Source: Paraburkholderia metrosideri
Lineage (GTDB): Bacteria > Pseudomonadota > Gammaproteobacteria > Burkholderiales > Burkholderiaceae
Assembly (NCBI RefSeq): GCF_904848625.1
Contig: NZ_CAJHCP010000006.1
Location: forward strand, 474,609-538,608
Direction of reading: 5' to 3'
Length of the DNA: 64,000 nt
A model generated the notes under the pieces. That model did no database searches and was not told the DNA's origin. It worked only from the letters and a program-made list of their open reading frames with translations. Shown in pieces: positions 54,866-63,817 of the stretch (position 1 is its first letter; every line of letters starts with the position of its first letter). Made by a program: the position numbers and the translations under genes.

Positions 54866-56533
54866 CTAAACCCGAAACTTCCCCACCACAACCTTCAACC
54901 CCTTAGCCTGATCATCCAGCGACCGCGCAGCGGCAGTAGCCTCCTCCACCAAAGCCGCGTTCTGCTGCGTCCCGGAATCCATCTGCGTAACCGCCAGGTT
55001 GATCTCCTCAATCCCGGCACTCTGCTCGGATGACGCCGCAGAAATCTCCCCCATGATGTCGGTCACGCGCTTAACCGCCTTGACGATCTCATCCATCGTC
55101 AGCCCCGCATCCCGTGCGAGCGTCGAACCGTTGCTAACCCGTTCAACCGACGTGTCGATCAGCCTTTTGATCTCCTTCGCAGCCGCGGCACTGCGCTGAG
55201 CCAGATTGCGCACCTCGGCGGCGACCACCGAAAAGCCACGCCCCTCTTCGCCGGCACGCGCCGCCTCGACCGCTGCGTTCAACGCCAGAATATTCGTCTG
55301 AAACGCAATCCCCTCGATCACGCCGATGATGTCGCCAATACTGCGCGCGCTATCGTTGATCTCGTTCATCGTCGCCACCACGCGGTTCACCACCACGCCG
55401 CCCTTCTCCGCGATCTCGGACGCGTTGTCGGCCAGCGTGCGCGCCTGCTTCGCGTTGTCGGCGTTCTGCCGCACCGTGGACGTCAACTGCTCCATGCTGC
55501 TAGCGGTGCGCTCGAGCGCCATCGCCTGCTGCTCGGTGCGCTGCGACAGGTCCAGATTGCCCATCGAGATCTGCCCCGACGCCGTCGCAATCGCATCCGC
55601 GCTCGACGCGATATCGGCAACCGTCGTCGCCAGACCACTCTGCATGTCGTGCAGCGCATACAGCATGCTCGACCGGTCCTTGCGCGCCAGCACGATGCGA
55701 TTCGACAGATCCCCGGCCGCGATCCGGCTGGCGATTTCCTTCGCATAGGCCGGCTCGCCGCCAAGCTGGCCGGCCAGACGCCGCACCACCCATTCGCTGA
55801 TCCCGAATGCCAGCACGATCAGCCCGACCGTCATCAGCGCGATCATCACGAACGACGAGTGGTAGATGAAGCCGGACGCGTCGATGGTCGCCTTCGCTGC
55901 CGTCCCGCGCTGCGCGACGAGTTCGTCGACGAGCTTTTCGAGTTTGCCGGTTTCGACCAGCAACGAGATGTCCTGCGTGCCGACCTGCCAGTTCATCTGC
56001 GACAGATCGAGCGGCTGCGCCTTCACGAGCGTCACGAAGTCCCGCAGATGCCCGCTCCACACCGTGATCGCGGCAGCAAACGCGTTCTGCTGCGCAAGCG
56101 CTTTGGGCTCGGAGGTGTCGACGTACTGTTGCAAGGTGCCGAGTTGCGCGGAGAGGCCGGCGAGCGCGTGGTCGATGTCCGCGCCCAGTTCGTCGCGCTC
56201 CCGGGCGGTGGTCGCGGTCAGCAGCATTTTTTGCGCGCGGCTCGCCCGCAGCATGTGCCCGCGCGCTTCTTCGGCCGCCCGGCTGGCGATGTGCCCCTGA
56301 TCGTAGATGGACTGCGCGGACGCGTTCAGCCGGCCGATCTGCGCCAGCGAAAACACGCCGATCAGCAGCGTGCCGACGAGCAACACTGCAAACGCGAGTC
56401 GCAACGTCGTCTTGACCGACATCCCCTTTAGCTTCACGGCGTGTGCGGGCTTGCCACCCACCGCCTGTCCTCCGGAACCCATCCCCGCATTGAATCCCGC
56501 GCTGCGCGGGTTGCCTCGCGACACTGCTGTCAT
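54866..56533 (-). CDS. Methyl-accepting chemotaxis protein
   Basis: A 555-residue chemoreceptor. One membrane helix (LRLAFAVLLVGTLLIGVFSL), a periplasmic four-helix-bundle sensor of about 150 residues, a second helix (FVMIALMTVGLIVLAFGIS), a HAMP-like linker, and the cytoplasmic signalling domain with the conserved hairpin tip IEGIAFQTNILALNAAVEAA and EGRGFSVVAAEVRNLAQRSA. It ends KGLKVVVGKFRV without a CheR-binding pentapeptide. Start ATG 56533 follows GGTGGGGAAG; alternatives are 56593 and 56422. It is isolated from other chemotaxis genes; ligand unknown. Confidence 0.93.
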   Translation of the reverse strand: MTAVSRGNPRSAGFNAGMGSGGQAVGGKPAHAVKLKGMSVKTTLRLAFAVLLVGTLLIGVFSLAQIGRLNASAQSIYDQGHIASRAAEEARGHMLRASRAQKMLLTATTARERDELGADIDHALAGLSAQLGTLQQYVDTSEPKALAQQNAFAAAITVWSGHLRDFVTLVKAQPLDLSQMNWQVGTQDISLLVETGKLEKLVDELVAQRGTAAKATIDASGFIYHSSFVMIALMTVGLIVLAFGISEWVVRRLAGQLGGEPAYAKEIASRIAAGDLSNRIVLARKDRSSMLYALHDMQSGLATTVADIASSADAIATASGQISMGNLDLSQRTEQQAMALERTASSMEQLTSTVRQNADNAKQARTLADNASEIAEKGGVVVNRVVATMNEINDSARSIGDIIGVIEGIAFQTNILALNAAVEAARAGEEGRGFSVVAAEVRNLAQRSAAAAKEIKRLIDTSVERVSNGSTLARDAGLTMDEIVKAVKRVTDIMGEISAASSEQSAGIEEINLAVTQMDSGTQQNAALVEEATAAARSLDDQAKGLKVVVGKFRV

Positions 56534-56593
56534 CTTCCCCACCCCCCACTTCTGGTCCATGGATGAACCTGCCGGAAAGGTCGGTTCCGGCAT

Positions 56594-57008
56594 TACCGCT
56601 TATCTCTCCGGGTCGGCGCCGGGAACGTCTGCGATCTTTGCCGTCGCTTACGTCCACCGGGTGCGCCGCCCGGTCCTCGATGCGCCGCTTTGTAAGCTGC
56701 GCGTCCGCGACACGTTTTATACATGGCCAAAAATCACCCGGATCGTATTTATCAGACGACTCGTTGCACTGCCGTAGTGCATCGGGCTCGGGCTAAATGG
56801 GGCGCCAACGCGTCCGCACCGCGACCATGCTGTCCGATTCGCGACAAAACTTGTCCTTACAATTCGCTCAAGCCACATTAAACTTCGCTAAATAGTCGAA
56901 TCCGCCAAAAGTCGCGTCGAATTGTCGCACCAGACAGGCAGGCGCTGCGCGACTCGACGGTGACCGCCAGATCCTCATTCGCCACCATTTTTCTCTTTCA
57001 TCTAGCGT
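56594..57008. other. Divergent promoter region between MCP and Fsr-like genes
   Basis: No coding frame is supported. A short inverted repeat TGCACT-GCCGT-AGTGCA lies at about 56765-56781. No sigma-28 consensus was recognised. Confidence 0.4.
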
Positions 57009-58277
57009 ATGGAAACGAGCCTCGAAAAAAGCGCCCTCGCTGGCGCAACAGCCGCAAGCGCCACCTCCAGTCCTGCGGCCGGCGGCGCGCAGCCAGCGGC
57101 GAAAGTCCAGCGCACGGTGTATTCCGTGCTTGGTGCGATCAGCTTTTCGCATCTGCTCAACGACATGATCCAGTCGCTGATCCTGGCCATCTACCCGATG
57201 CTGAAGGACAACTTTTCGTTGTCGTTCGGACAGATCGGTCTGATCACGCTGACCTACCAGATCACGGCATCGCTGCTGCAACCGTTGATCGGCATTTATA
57301 CCGACAAGCATCCGAAGCCCTATTCGCTGCCCGTCGGGATGGGTTTCACGCTGTCGGGTCTGCTGCTGATGTCGGTGGCGTCCAGCTTCGGTGTGCTGCT
57401 GATCGCGGCGGCGCTGGTCGGCTGCGGGTCGTCGGTGTTTCATCCGGAATCGTCGCGGGTCGCGCGCATGGCATCGGGCGGACGCCACGGCCTCGCGCAG
57501 TCGCTGTTCCAGGTCGGCGGCAACGCGGGTTCGTCGCTCGGACCGCTGCTGGCCGCGTTGATCGTGATTCCGCACGGCCAGCGCAGCATTGCGTGGTTCT
57601 CGGTGGCGGCGCTCGTCGCCATCGTCGTGCTGACGCAGATCGGCCGCTGGTACAAGCGTCATCCGTCGGTGAAGAAGGCGCGCAATCTGGCCGGACACGC
57701 CGCACTGCCGCGCAACAAGGTCATTTTCGCGATGAGCGTGCTGGTGTTGCTGGTGTTCTCGAAGTACTTCTACCTTGCGAGCATCAATAGCTATTTCACG
57801 TTCTATCTGATCGACAAGTTCCATCTGCCGGTGCAGGCGGCGCAGATCCATCTGTTCGTGTTCCTCGCGGCAGTGGCGGCGGGCACGGTGATCGGCGGTC
57901 CGATCGGCGACAAGATTGGCCGCAAGTACGTGATCTGGGTGTCGATCCTCGGGGTCGCGCCGTTCACGCTGCTGCTGCCGTATGCGAACCTGTTCTGGAC
58001 CGGCGTGCTGACGGTGATCATCGGCGTGGTATTGGCGTCGGCGTTCTCGGCGATCCTCGTGTATGCGCAGGAACTGATTCCCGGCAAGGTCGGCATGGTG
58101 GCGGGCCTGTTCTTCGGCTTCGCGTTCGGCTTGGGCGGCGTCGGCGCGGCGGTGCTTGGACAATTGGCCGATGCCACCAGCATCGCGTTCGTCTACAAGG
58201 TCTGCTCGTTCCTGCCGCTGATCGGCGTGCTGACGGTGCTGCTGCCGGATATCGAAGGCAAGCGCGCAAAGGCGTGA
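57009..58277 (+). CDS. MFS transporter, fosmidomycin resistance (Fsr) family
   Basis: A 422-residue inner-membrane protein with 12 predicted helices. The family fingerprint ISFSHLLNDMIQSLILAIYP after the first helix and GCGSSVFHPESSRVARMASG with QSLFQVGGNAGSSLGPLLAA identify the Fsr subgroup of major facilitators, proton-driven drug exporters. The N-terminal 30 residues are alanine-rich and cytosolic. It is followed by an intrinsic terminator, so it is monocistronic. The physiological substrate is unknown. Confidence 0.92.
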   Translation: METSLEKSALAGATAASATSSPAAGGAQPAAKVQRTVYSVLGAISFSHLLNDMIQSLILAIYPMLKDNFSLSFGQIGLITLTYQITASLLQPLIGIYTDKHPKPYSLPVGMGFTLSGLLLMSVASSFGVLLIAAALVGCGSSVFHPESSRVARMASGGRHGLAQSLFQVGGNAGSSLGPLLAALIVIPHGQRSIAWFSVAALVAIVVLTQIGRWYKRHPSVKKARNLAGHAALPRNKVIFAMSVLVLLVFSKYFYLASINSYFTFYLIDKFHLPVQAAQIHLFVFLAAVAAGTVIGGPIGDKIGRKYVIWVSILGVAPFTLLLPYANLFWTGVLTVIIGVVLASAFSAILVYAQELIPGKVGMVAGLFFGFAFGLGGVGAAVLGQLADATSIAFVYKVCSFLPLIGVLTVLLPDIEGKRAKA

Positions 58278-58302
58278 TCGGGTTGTCCGAAACTGATGGG
58301 GG

Positions 58303-58325
58303 AAAGGCGCTGCGGCGCCTTTTTC
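58303..58325 (+). terminator. Intrinsic terminator after the Fsr-like gene
   Basis: AAAGGCGC-TGCG-GCGCCTTT stem-loop followed by TTCTTTT, 25 bases after the stop codon. Confidence 0.88.
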
Positions 58326-58489
58326 TTTTGCGCGAGCCGCTGCGTTGCGCTTATGGTGAACCCGTGTTGTCCGCCACGTCGCGCGTGCTCTATCCTTGAG
58401 CGGACATCGGCGCCGCTTTCGCGCCGCGCAACACGGCGACATCGCACCTCCTCCGACCGTTCCCTCCCGCCGCACAAGGATCGCCGCAG

Positions 58490-60394
58490 ATGACAAGCTA
58501 TCGCGACTTCCACCGCCGTTCGATTGAGAACCCCGAGGACTTCTGGCGCGAAGAAGCGCGGCGAATTCACTGGCACACGCCCTTCGATGACGTGCTCGAC
58601 CGCTCGAACCCGCCGTTCGCGCGCTGGTTTGTCGGCGGCCGCACGAACCTGTGTCATAACGCGGTGGACCGGCATCTGGCCGAACGCGCACAGCAGAATG
58701 CGCTGGTGTACGTGTCGACCGAAACCGGGATCGAGCGGCGCTACACGTACGCCGAGCTATACGGCGAAATCAACCGGATGGCCGCGGTGATGCGCTCGCT
58801 CGGCGTGAAGCGCGGTGACGTCGTGCTGCTCTATCTGCCGATGATCCCCGAGGCGCTGTTCGCGATGCTGGCATGCGCGCGGCTCGGGGCGATTCATTCG
58901 GTGGTGTTCGGCGGCTTCGCCGCGCCCAATCTCGCGGCCCGCATCGACGACGCGAAGCCCGTGCTGATCGTGACCGCCGATGCCGGCGCGCGCGGCGGCA
59001 AGGTGATCGACTACACGCCGCTGATCGACGAAGCGCTCGCCCGCGCGACGCACCAGACGCCCCATGTGCTGCTGATCGACCGGCAACTCGCGCCCGAGCG
59101 CCTGAATGCGCACTATCTGGTTGCCTACGAGCCGTTGCGCGAGCAGTTCTTCGACGTGCATGTGCCGTGCGAATGGCTCGAATCGAACGAGCCTTCGTAT
59201 GTGCTTTACACGTCCGGCACAACCGGCAAGCCGAAGGGCGTGCAGCGCGACGTGGGCGGCTATGCGGTGGCGCTCGCGGCATCGATGGAACATATTTTCG
59301 AGGGCAAGCCGGGCGACACGATGTTCACCGCGTCGGACGTAGGCTGGGTGGTCGGCCACAGCTACATCATCTACGCGCCGCTGATCGCGGGCTTGACCAC
59401 GGTGATGTACGAAGGCACGCCGATCCGTCCGGACGGCGGCATCTGGTGGCGTCTGGTCGAACAGCACAAGATCAATCTGATGTTCACCGCGCCGACTGCG
59501 TTGCGCGTGCTGAAAAAACAGGACCCGGCACTGCTGAAGAAGTCCGATCTGTCGAGTCTGCGCACGTTGTTTCTGGCCGGCGAGCCACTCGACGAACCGA
59601 CTGCCGCGTGGATCGCCGACGCACTCGGCAAGCCGGTCATCGACAACTACTGGCAGACCGAAACCGGCTGGCCAATGCTGGCGATTCCGCGCGGCGTCGA
59701 AACGTTGCGCTCGAAGCTCGGCTCGCCGGGCGTGCCGTCCGCCGGTTTCAATCTGACGCTGCGCAATGAATTGACCGGCGATGCGTGCGCACCCCGCGAG
59801 AAAGGCGTGCTGACGCTGGACTATCCGTTGCCGCCGGGATGCATGTCGACGGTATGGGGTGACGACAGCCGCTTCGTCAGCACGTATTGGTCGAGCATCC
59901 CGAACCAGCAGGTCTACTCGACCTTCGACTGGGGCGTGCAGGATGAAGATGGCTACGTGACGATTCTCGGCCGCACGGATGACGTGATCAACGTCGCCGG
60001 CCACCGGCTGGGCACGCGCGAAATCGAGGAAGCGTTGTCGAGCCATGCGGCGGTCGCCGAAGTGGCGGTGGTGGGCGTGACGGACGCGCTGAAAGGCCAG
60101 GTGGCGATGGCCTTCGTGGTGCTGCGCGGCGCGCAGATCTCGGCGGATAGCAGCGAGCGCGCACGGCTCGAGGCCGAACTGAGCGCGACGGTCGAACGTC
60201 AGCTCGGCGCGATTGCACGGCCTGCGCGTGTGGTGGTGGTGTCGATGCTGCCGAAGACGCGCTCGGGCAAGATGTTGCGCCGTGCAATCGCCGCGCTCGC
60301 GGAAGGACGCGATCCGGGCGATCTGCCAACGATTGAAGACCCCGCCGCGTTGCTGCAGATTCGGGAAGCGCTGGGCGGGATTGGCGCGAACTGA
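58490..60394 (+). CDS. prpE: Propionate--CoA ligase
   Basis: A 634-residue acyl-CoA synthetase of the PrpE/ACS type, which activates propionate with ATP and CoA through an acyl-adenylate. Motifs: N-terminal YRDFHRRSIENPEDFWREEA, the P-loop-like YTSGTTGKPKGVQRD, DNYWQTETGWPMLAIPRGV, DDVINVAGHRLGTREIEEA, and the catalytic lysine in PKTRSGKMLRRAI near residue 592. The N-terminal sequence and the GWVVGHSYIIYAPL block favour PrpE over acetyl-CoA synthetase. No prpBCD methylcitrate genes are adjacent. Confidence 0.93.
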   Translation: MTSYRDFHRRSIENPEDFWREEARRIHWHTPFDDVLDRSNPPFARWFVGGRTNLCHNAVDRHLAERAQQNALVYVSTETGIERRYTYAELYGEINRMAAVMRSLGVKRGDVVLLYLPMIPEALFAMLACARLGAIHSVVFGGFAAPNLAARIDDAKPVLIVTADAGARGGKVIDYTPLIDEALARATHQTPHVLLIDRQLAPERLNAHYLVAYEPLREQFFDVHVPCEWLESNEPSYVLYTSGTTGKPKGVQRDVGGYAVALAASMEHIFEGKPGDTMFTASDVGWVVGHSYIIYAPLIAGLTTVMYEGTPIRPDGGIWWRLVEQHKINLMFTAPTALRVLKKQDPALLKKSDLSSLRTLFLAGEPLDEPTAAWIADALGKPVIDNYWQTETGWPMLAIPRGVETLRSKLGSPGVPSAGFNLTLRNELTGDACAPREKGVLTLDYPLPPGCMSTVWGDDSRFVSTYWSSIPNQQVYSTFDWGVQDEDGYVTILGRTDDVINVAGHRLGTREIEEALSSHAAVAEVAVVGVTDALKGQVAMAFVVLRGAQISADSSERARLEAELSATVERQLGAIARPARVVVVSMLPKTRSGKMLRRAIAALAEGRDPGDLPTIEDPAALLQIREALGGIGAN

Positions 60395-60538
60395 TGGGGA
60401 CGGGGACAGGGACGGCGCTGTGAAGCGGTTGTGACAGCGAGGTTGTCTCGCAAGCTGCGCCCGACAAGACCGGCTCGACCGAAGCGCGTGCGTCCATTCG
60501 TCTGGGCTACGCGCTCCATCCGCCAGATTGTCTGAGTG

Positions 60539-60586
60539 TCAGACCATCAGACCGTCAGACCGTCAGACCGTCAGACCGTCAGACCG
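60539..60586. repeat. Octanucleotide microsatellite, six copies of TCAGACCG
   Basis: Six tandem 8-base units (the first ends in A instead of G). The last unit contains the stop codon of the minus-strand nucleosidase gene (60579-60581), so the rest lies just downstream of it. Confidence 0.95.
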
Positions 60587-61355
60587 ATTCACGCGCGTTG
60601 AGAAAGCGCGTCAGGATCGCGTTCGAATAGGCGCCGGCGATCTCCGTCAGAAACGACACGAACGACTGCGTCGCGTGATCGTCGGCGGTATCGGAGATCG
60701 TGCGCACCACCGCGCACGGCACACCGTACTCATGGCAAACCTGCGCGATCGCTGCACCTTCCATCTCGACGGCAAGCGCATCCGGCAACGCGTCGCGCAA
60801 CGCCTGCACACCCACGGCGCTGGCCACGAACTGGTCGCCGCTGATGATCAACCCGCGATGCACCCGCGGCGCGTGCGTGCCAAAGCGCGCCGCCGACGCC
60901 GCGCCCTCTTCCGCGACAAAGCGTTCACAGGCCGCCGCGAGCCGGTCGGCGAGAGACGCATCGGCGGCGAATCGCGACATGCCCAGCAACGGCACTTCGA
61001 AACGCGGAAATAGCGGCGATGCATCGAGATCGTGTTGCAGCAGCGTATCGGCGACGACGATATCGCCGACCCGCACCTCGAGTCCGACACCGCCCGCGAC
61101 GCCGGTGAACACGACGGCTTCGACATCGAATGCATGGATCAGCGCGCTGACCGTAGCCGCCGCCGCGACCTTACCGACGCGCGCCAGCGTGACGACGCAC
61201 GGCGTGCCGTGGACGGTGCCCAGATGATAGTCACGCCGGCCGTGCGTGATGGTGCGCACGCCGGACTCGGCGCGCATGGCCTCGATCAGATCGCCGAGTT
61301 CCTGCGGCAAGGCCGCGAGAATTCCCAGCGGACGGTGCGAGATGGGCGCGCTCAT
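60579..61355 (-). CDS. 5'-methylthioadenosine/S-adenosylhomocysteine nucleosidase-like protein
   Basis: A 258-residue member of the PNP/UDP phosphorylase superfamily. MTAN-like features: LGILAALPQELGDLIEAM at the N terminus, TGVAGGVGLEVRVGDIVVAD, the ribose-binding glutamate in AVEMEGAAIAQVC and the purine-recognising aspartate in VRTISDTAD. It is a little longer than typical MTAN (about 230). It would recycle methylthioadenosine or related nucleosides in the cytosol. The ATG at 61355 overlaps the helicase stop codon (ATGA), giving translational coupling. Confidence 0.88.
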   Translation of the reverse strand: MSAPISHRPLGILAALPQELGDLIEAMRAESGVRTITHGRRDYHLGTVHGTPCVVTLARVGKVAAAATVSALIHAFDVEAVVFTGVAGGVGLEVRVGDIVVADTLLQHDLDASPLFPRFEVPLLGMSRFAADASLADRLAAACERFVAEEGAASAARFGTHAPRVHRGLIISGDQFVASAVGVQALRDALPDALAVEMEGAAIAQVCHEYGVPCAVVRTISDTADDHATQSFVSFLTEIAGAYSNAILTRFLNARESV

Positions 61356-63703
61356 TCGACCGCCTGCAATTTGGCGACCGCTAGCGCCAGCCATTTCTCG
61401 CCGTGCCGTTTGAATTTGACCTGCGCTTTCGCGTCCGCGCCGCCGCCTTCGAGCGCCGTAATCGTGCCCTCGCCGAACTTGGTATGAAACACCTGTTGGC
61501 CGACGCGAAAACCCGTCTCCGCTGCACGCTGTTCATTCGCGAACGCGGGCAGCTGCGCTGGCGTCGACGAAGCCGGCCCCGTGTAGCCCGGCCGCGCAAA
61601 CCAGTCGCGCCCATAACCCGCGTTATCCGATCGACCGCCCCAGCGCGCGCCCGCCTCGACCTTCGGCGTGAGCCACTTGAGCGTTTCCTGCGGCAGCTCG
61701 TCGAAGAAACGCGAACGGATGTTGTAACGCGTTTGACCATGCAGCATCCGGCTTTGCGCGAACGACAGATACAAGCGCTCCTTCGCCCGCGTGATCGCCA
61801 CGTACATCAGGCGACGCTCTTCTTCCAGCCCGTCCGATTCCATCGCGCTGTTCTCGTGCGGGAACAGCCCCTCTTCGAGACCGGTGATGAACACCGCCGT
61901 GAATTCGAGGCCCTTGGCCGCGTGCACGGTCATCAGCTGCACGGCTTCCTGGCCGGCTTGCGCCTGGTTGTCGCCCGCTTCGAGCGACGCGTGCGACAGG
62001 AAGCCGGCGAGCGGCGTCATCGTGTCCGGGTTCTGCGCGGGATCGGCGACACCGGGCGCGTCGAACACGACGGTGTTCGGATCGTCGGTAGCGACGGCCA
62101 GTTCAGGCGCGGCGGTCGCGCCCGGACGCAGCGGAATGGAACGCGCGGGCGTGTCCATGCCGTAGCCTTCTTCGCTGACGAAAGCCGCCGCCGCGTTGAC
62201 CAGTTCCTGCAAGTTTTCCAGCCGGTCCTGGCCTTCGCGTTCGTTCTGATAAAACTCCGACAGACCGCTCGTGCGGACCACGTACTCGACGGTTTCAGGC
62301 AGGCTCATCTGCTGCGTTTCCGCGCGCATCTTGCCGACCAGGTTAGCGAAACTCGCGAGGCTCGAACCCGCCTTGCCCGCGACGTACGGAATTGCGGCAG
62401 CCATCGAGCAGTTGTACAGACGCGCCGCGTCCGCGAGTTGCTCGATCGAACGCGCGCCGATGCCGCGTGTCGGGAAATTGACGACGCGGGCGAACGCAGT
62501 GTCGTCGTTCGGATTGTCGATCAGACGCAGATAGGCGAGCGCGTGCTTGACTTCCTGACGCTCGAAAAAGCGCAAGCCGCCATACACGCGATACGCGATA
62601 CCCGCGTTGACCAGCGTGTGCTCGATCGTGCGCGACTGCGCGTTACTGCGGTACAGGATCGCGATTTCGCTGCGCGACGTGCCGGTGCTGATCAGCGCCT
62701 TGATTTCCTCGACGATCCAGCCGGCTTCCTGCGAATCCGTCGCGGATTCGTACACTCGCACCGGTTCGCCGTGACCCGCGTCGGTACGCAGGTTCTTGCC
62801 GAGCCGGCGCGAGTTGTTCGCGATCAACTGATTGGCCGCATCGAGAATATGGCCGTGCGAGCGGTAATTCTGTTCGAGCTTGATCAGATGACGGACCTTG
62901 AACTCGGTTTCGAAGTCGCGCATGTTGCCGACGTTCGCGCCGCGGAACGCGTAGATCGACTGGTCGTCGTCGCCGACCGCGAAGATCGAGTTGGTCTGAC
63001 CCGCCAGCATTTTCAGCCACGCGTATTGCAGCTTGTTGGTGTCCTGAAACTCGTCGACCAGGATATGCCGGAAGCGCGCCTGATAGTGCGCGCGCAGCGG
63101 CGGATTGTGCGCGAGCAGTTCGAAACAGCGCAGCAGCAGTTCCGGAAAATCGACCACGCCTTCGCGCTGGCATTGCTGGTCGTAGGCTTCGTAGAGTTCG
63201 ACGAATTTGCGGTTGAAGTTGTCGGTGGCGTCGACGTCTTTCGGCCGCAGGCCCTGCTCTTTCGCGTTGTTGATGAAGTACTGGAGATTTTTCGCCGGGT
63301 ACTTTTCGTCGTCGACGTTGAGGCCCTTCATCAGACGCTTGATCGCGGAGAGCTGGTCGGCGGTATCGAGAATCTGGAAGGTGGCCGGCAGACCCGCGTC
63401 ACGGTGATGTGCGCGCAGCATGCGGTTACACAGGCCGTGGAAGGTGCCGATCCACATGCCGCGCGTGTCGATCGGCAGCAGCGCCGACAGGCGCGACATC
63501 ATTTCGCGGGCGGCTTTGTTGGTGAAGGTCACCGCGAGGATCGTGGCCGGCGACGCCAGACCCTGCTGGATGAGCCATGCGATACGCGTGATCAGCACGC
63601 GGGTCTTGCCACTGCCTGCGCCGGCCAGGATGAGCGCGGGCTCATTAGGGAGCGTGACGGCGGCGTGTTGTTCGGGGTTCAGATTGGCTAGCAGATCGGG
63701 CAT
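61352..63703 (-). CDS. uvrD: UvrD/PcrA-type DNA helicase II
   Basis: A 783-residue superfamily 1A 3'-5' helicase. Motif I is ILAGAGSGKTRVLITRIAWL (in part), motif Ia is AVTFTNKAAREM, motif II is ILVDEFQDTN, motif III is VGDDDQSIYAFRGAN, motif IV is LEQNYRS, motif V is QLMTVHAAKGLEF, motif VI is RRLMYVAITRAKERLYL. The C-terminal tail includes the PcrA/UvrD tudor-like segment (VGQQVFHTKFGEGTI), which binds RNA polymerase in relatives. It unwinds DNA in mismatch and nucleotide excision repair. First gene of an operon with the nucleosidase. Confidence 0.96.
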   Translation of the reverse strand: MPDLLANLNPEQHAAVTLPNEPALILAGAGSGKTRVLITRIAWLIQQGLASPATILAVTFTNKAAREMMSRLSALLPIDTRGMWIGTFHGLCNRMLRAHHRDAGLPATFQILDTADQLSAIKRLMKGLNVDDEKYPAKNLQYFINNAKEQGLRPKDVDATDNFNRKFVELYEAYDQQCQREGVVDFPELLLRCFELLAHNPPLRAHYQARFRHILVDEFQDTNKLQYAWLKMLAGQTNSIFAVGDDDQSIYAFRGANVGNMRDFETEFKVRHLIKLEQNYRSHGHILDAANQLIANNSRRLGKNLRTDAGHGEPVRVYESATDSQEAGWIVEEIKALISTGTSRSEIAILYRSNAQSRTIEHTLVNAGIAYRVYGGLRFFERQEVKHALAYLRLIDNPNDDTAFARVVNFPTRGIGARSIEQLADAARLYNCSMAAAIPYVAGKAGSSLASFANLVGKMRAETQQMSLPETVEYVVRTSGLSEFYQNEREGQDRLENLQELVNAAAAFVSEEGYGMDTPARSIPLRPGATAAPELAVATDDPNTVVFDAPGVADPAQNPDTMTPLAGFLSHASLEAGDNQAQAGQEAVQLMTVHAAKGLEFTAVFITGLEEGLFPHENSAMESDGLEEERRLMYVAITRAKERLYLSFAQSRMLHGQTRYNIRSRFFDELPQETLKWLTPKVEAGARWGGRSDNAGYGRDWFARPGYTGPASSTPAQLPAFANEQRAAETGFRVGQQVFHTKFGEGTITALEGGGADAKAQVKFKRHGEKWLALAVAKLQAVE

Positions 63704-63738
63704 TTTTTCTGGAGGGACGGGGCGGCGGTTTGTGCGAC

Positions 63739-63744
63739 ATTATA
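63739..63744 (-). promoter_or_regulatory. -10 element (TATAAT) upstream of uvrD
   Basis: The minus strand reads TATAAT 36 bases before the uvrD ATG. No consensus -35 is found at normal spacing because the flank is a G/T-rich tract on the plus strand. Confidence 0.45.
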
Positions 63745-63753
63745 GGCCCCGGC

Positions 63754-63806
63754 GGGGGGGCTGCTTTTTTGGGGGGTTGGTTTTGGGGGTTGGTTTTGGG
63801 GTGGGG
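63754..63806 (+). other. G-quadruplex-prone G-tract upstream of uvrD
   Basis: Five G runs (7, 6, 5, 4 and 4 bases) with short T-rich loops on the plus strand, between the uvrD -10 element and repeat copy D. This meets the usual quadruplex pattern. Confidence 0.7.
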
Positions 63807-63817
63807 CTTTTGGCTGT

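Noticed and set aside
60539..60586. Phase variation of the nucleosidase by the octanucleotide repeat
   Set aside because: The coding frame ends in the first repeat unit encountered, so gain or loss of units leaves the protein unchanged.
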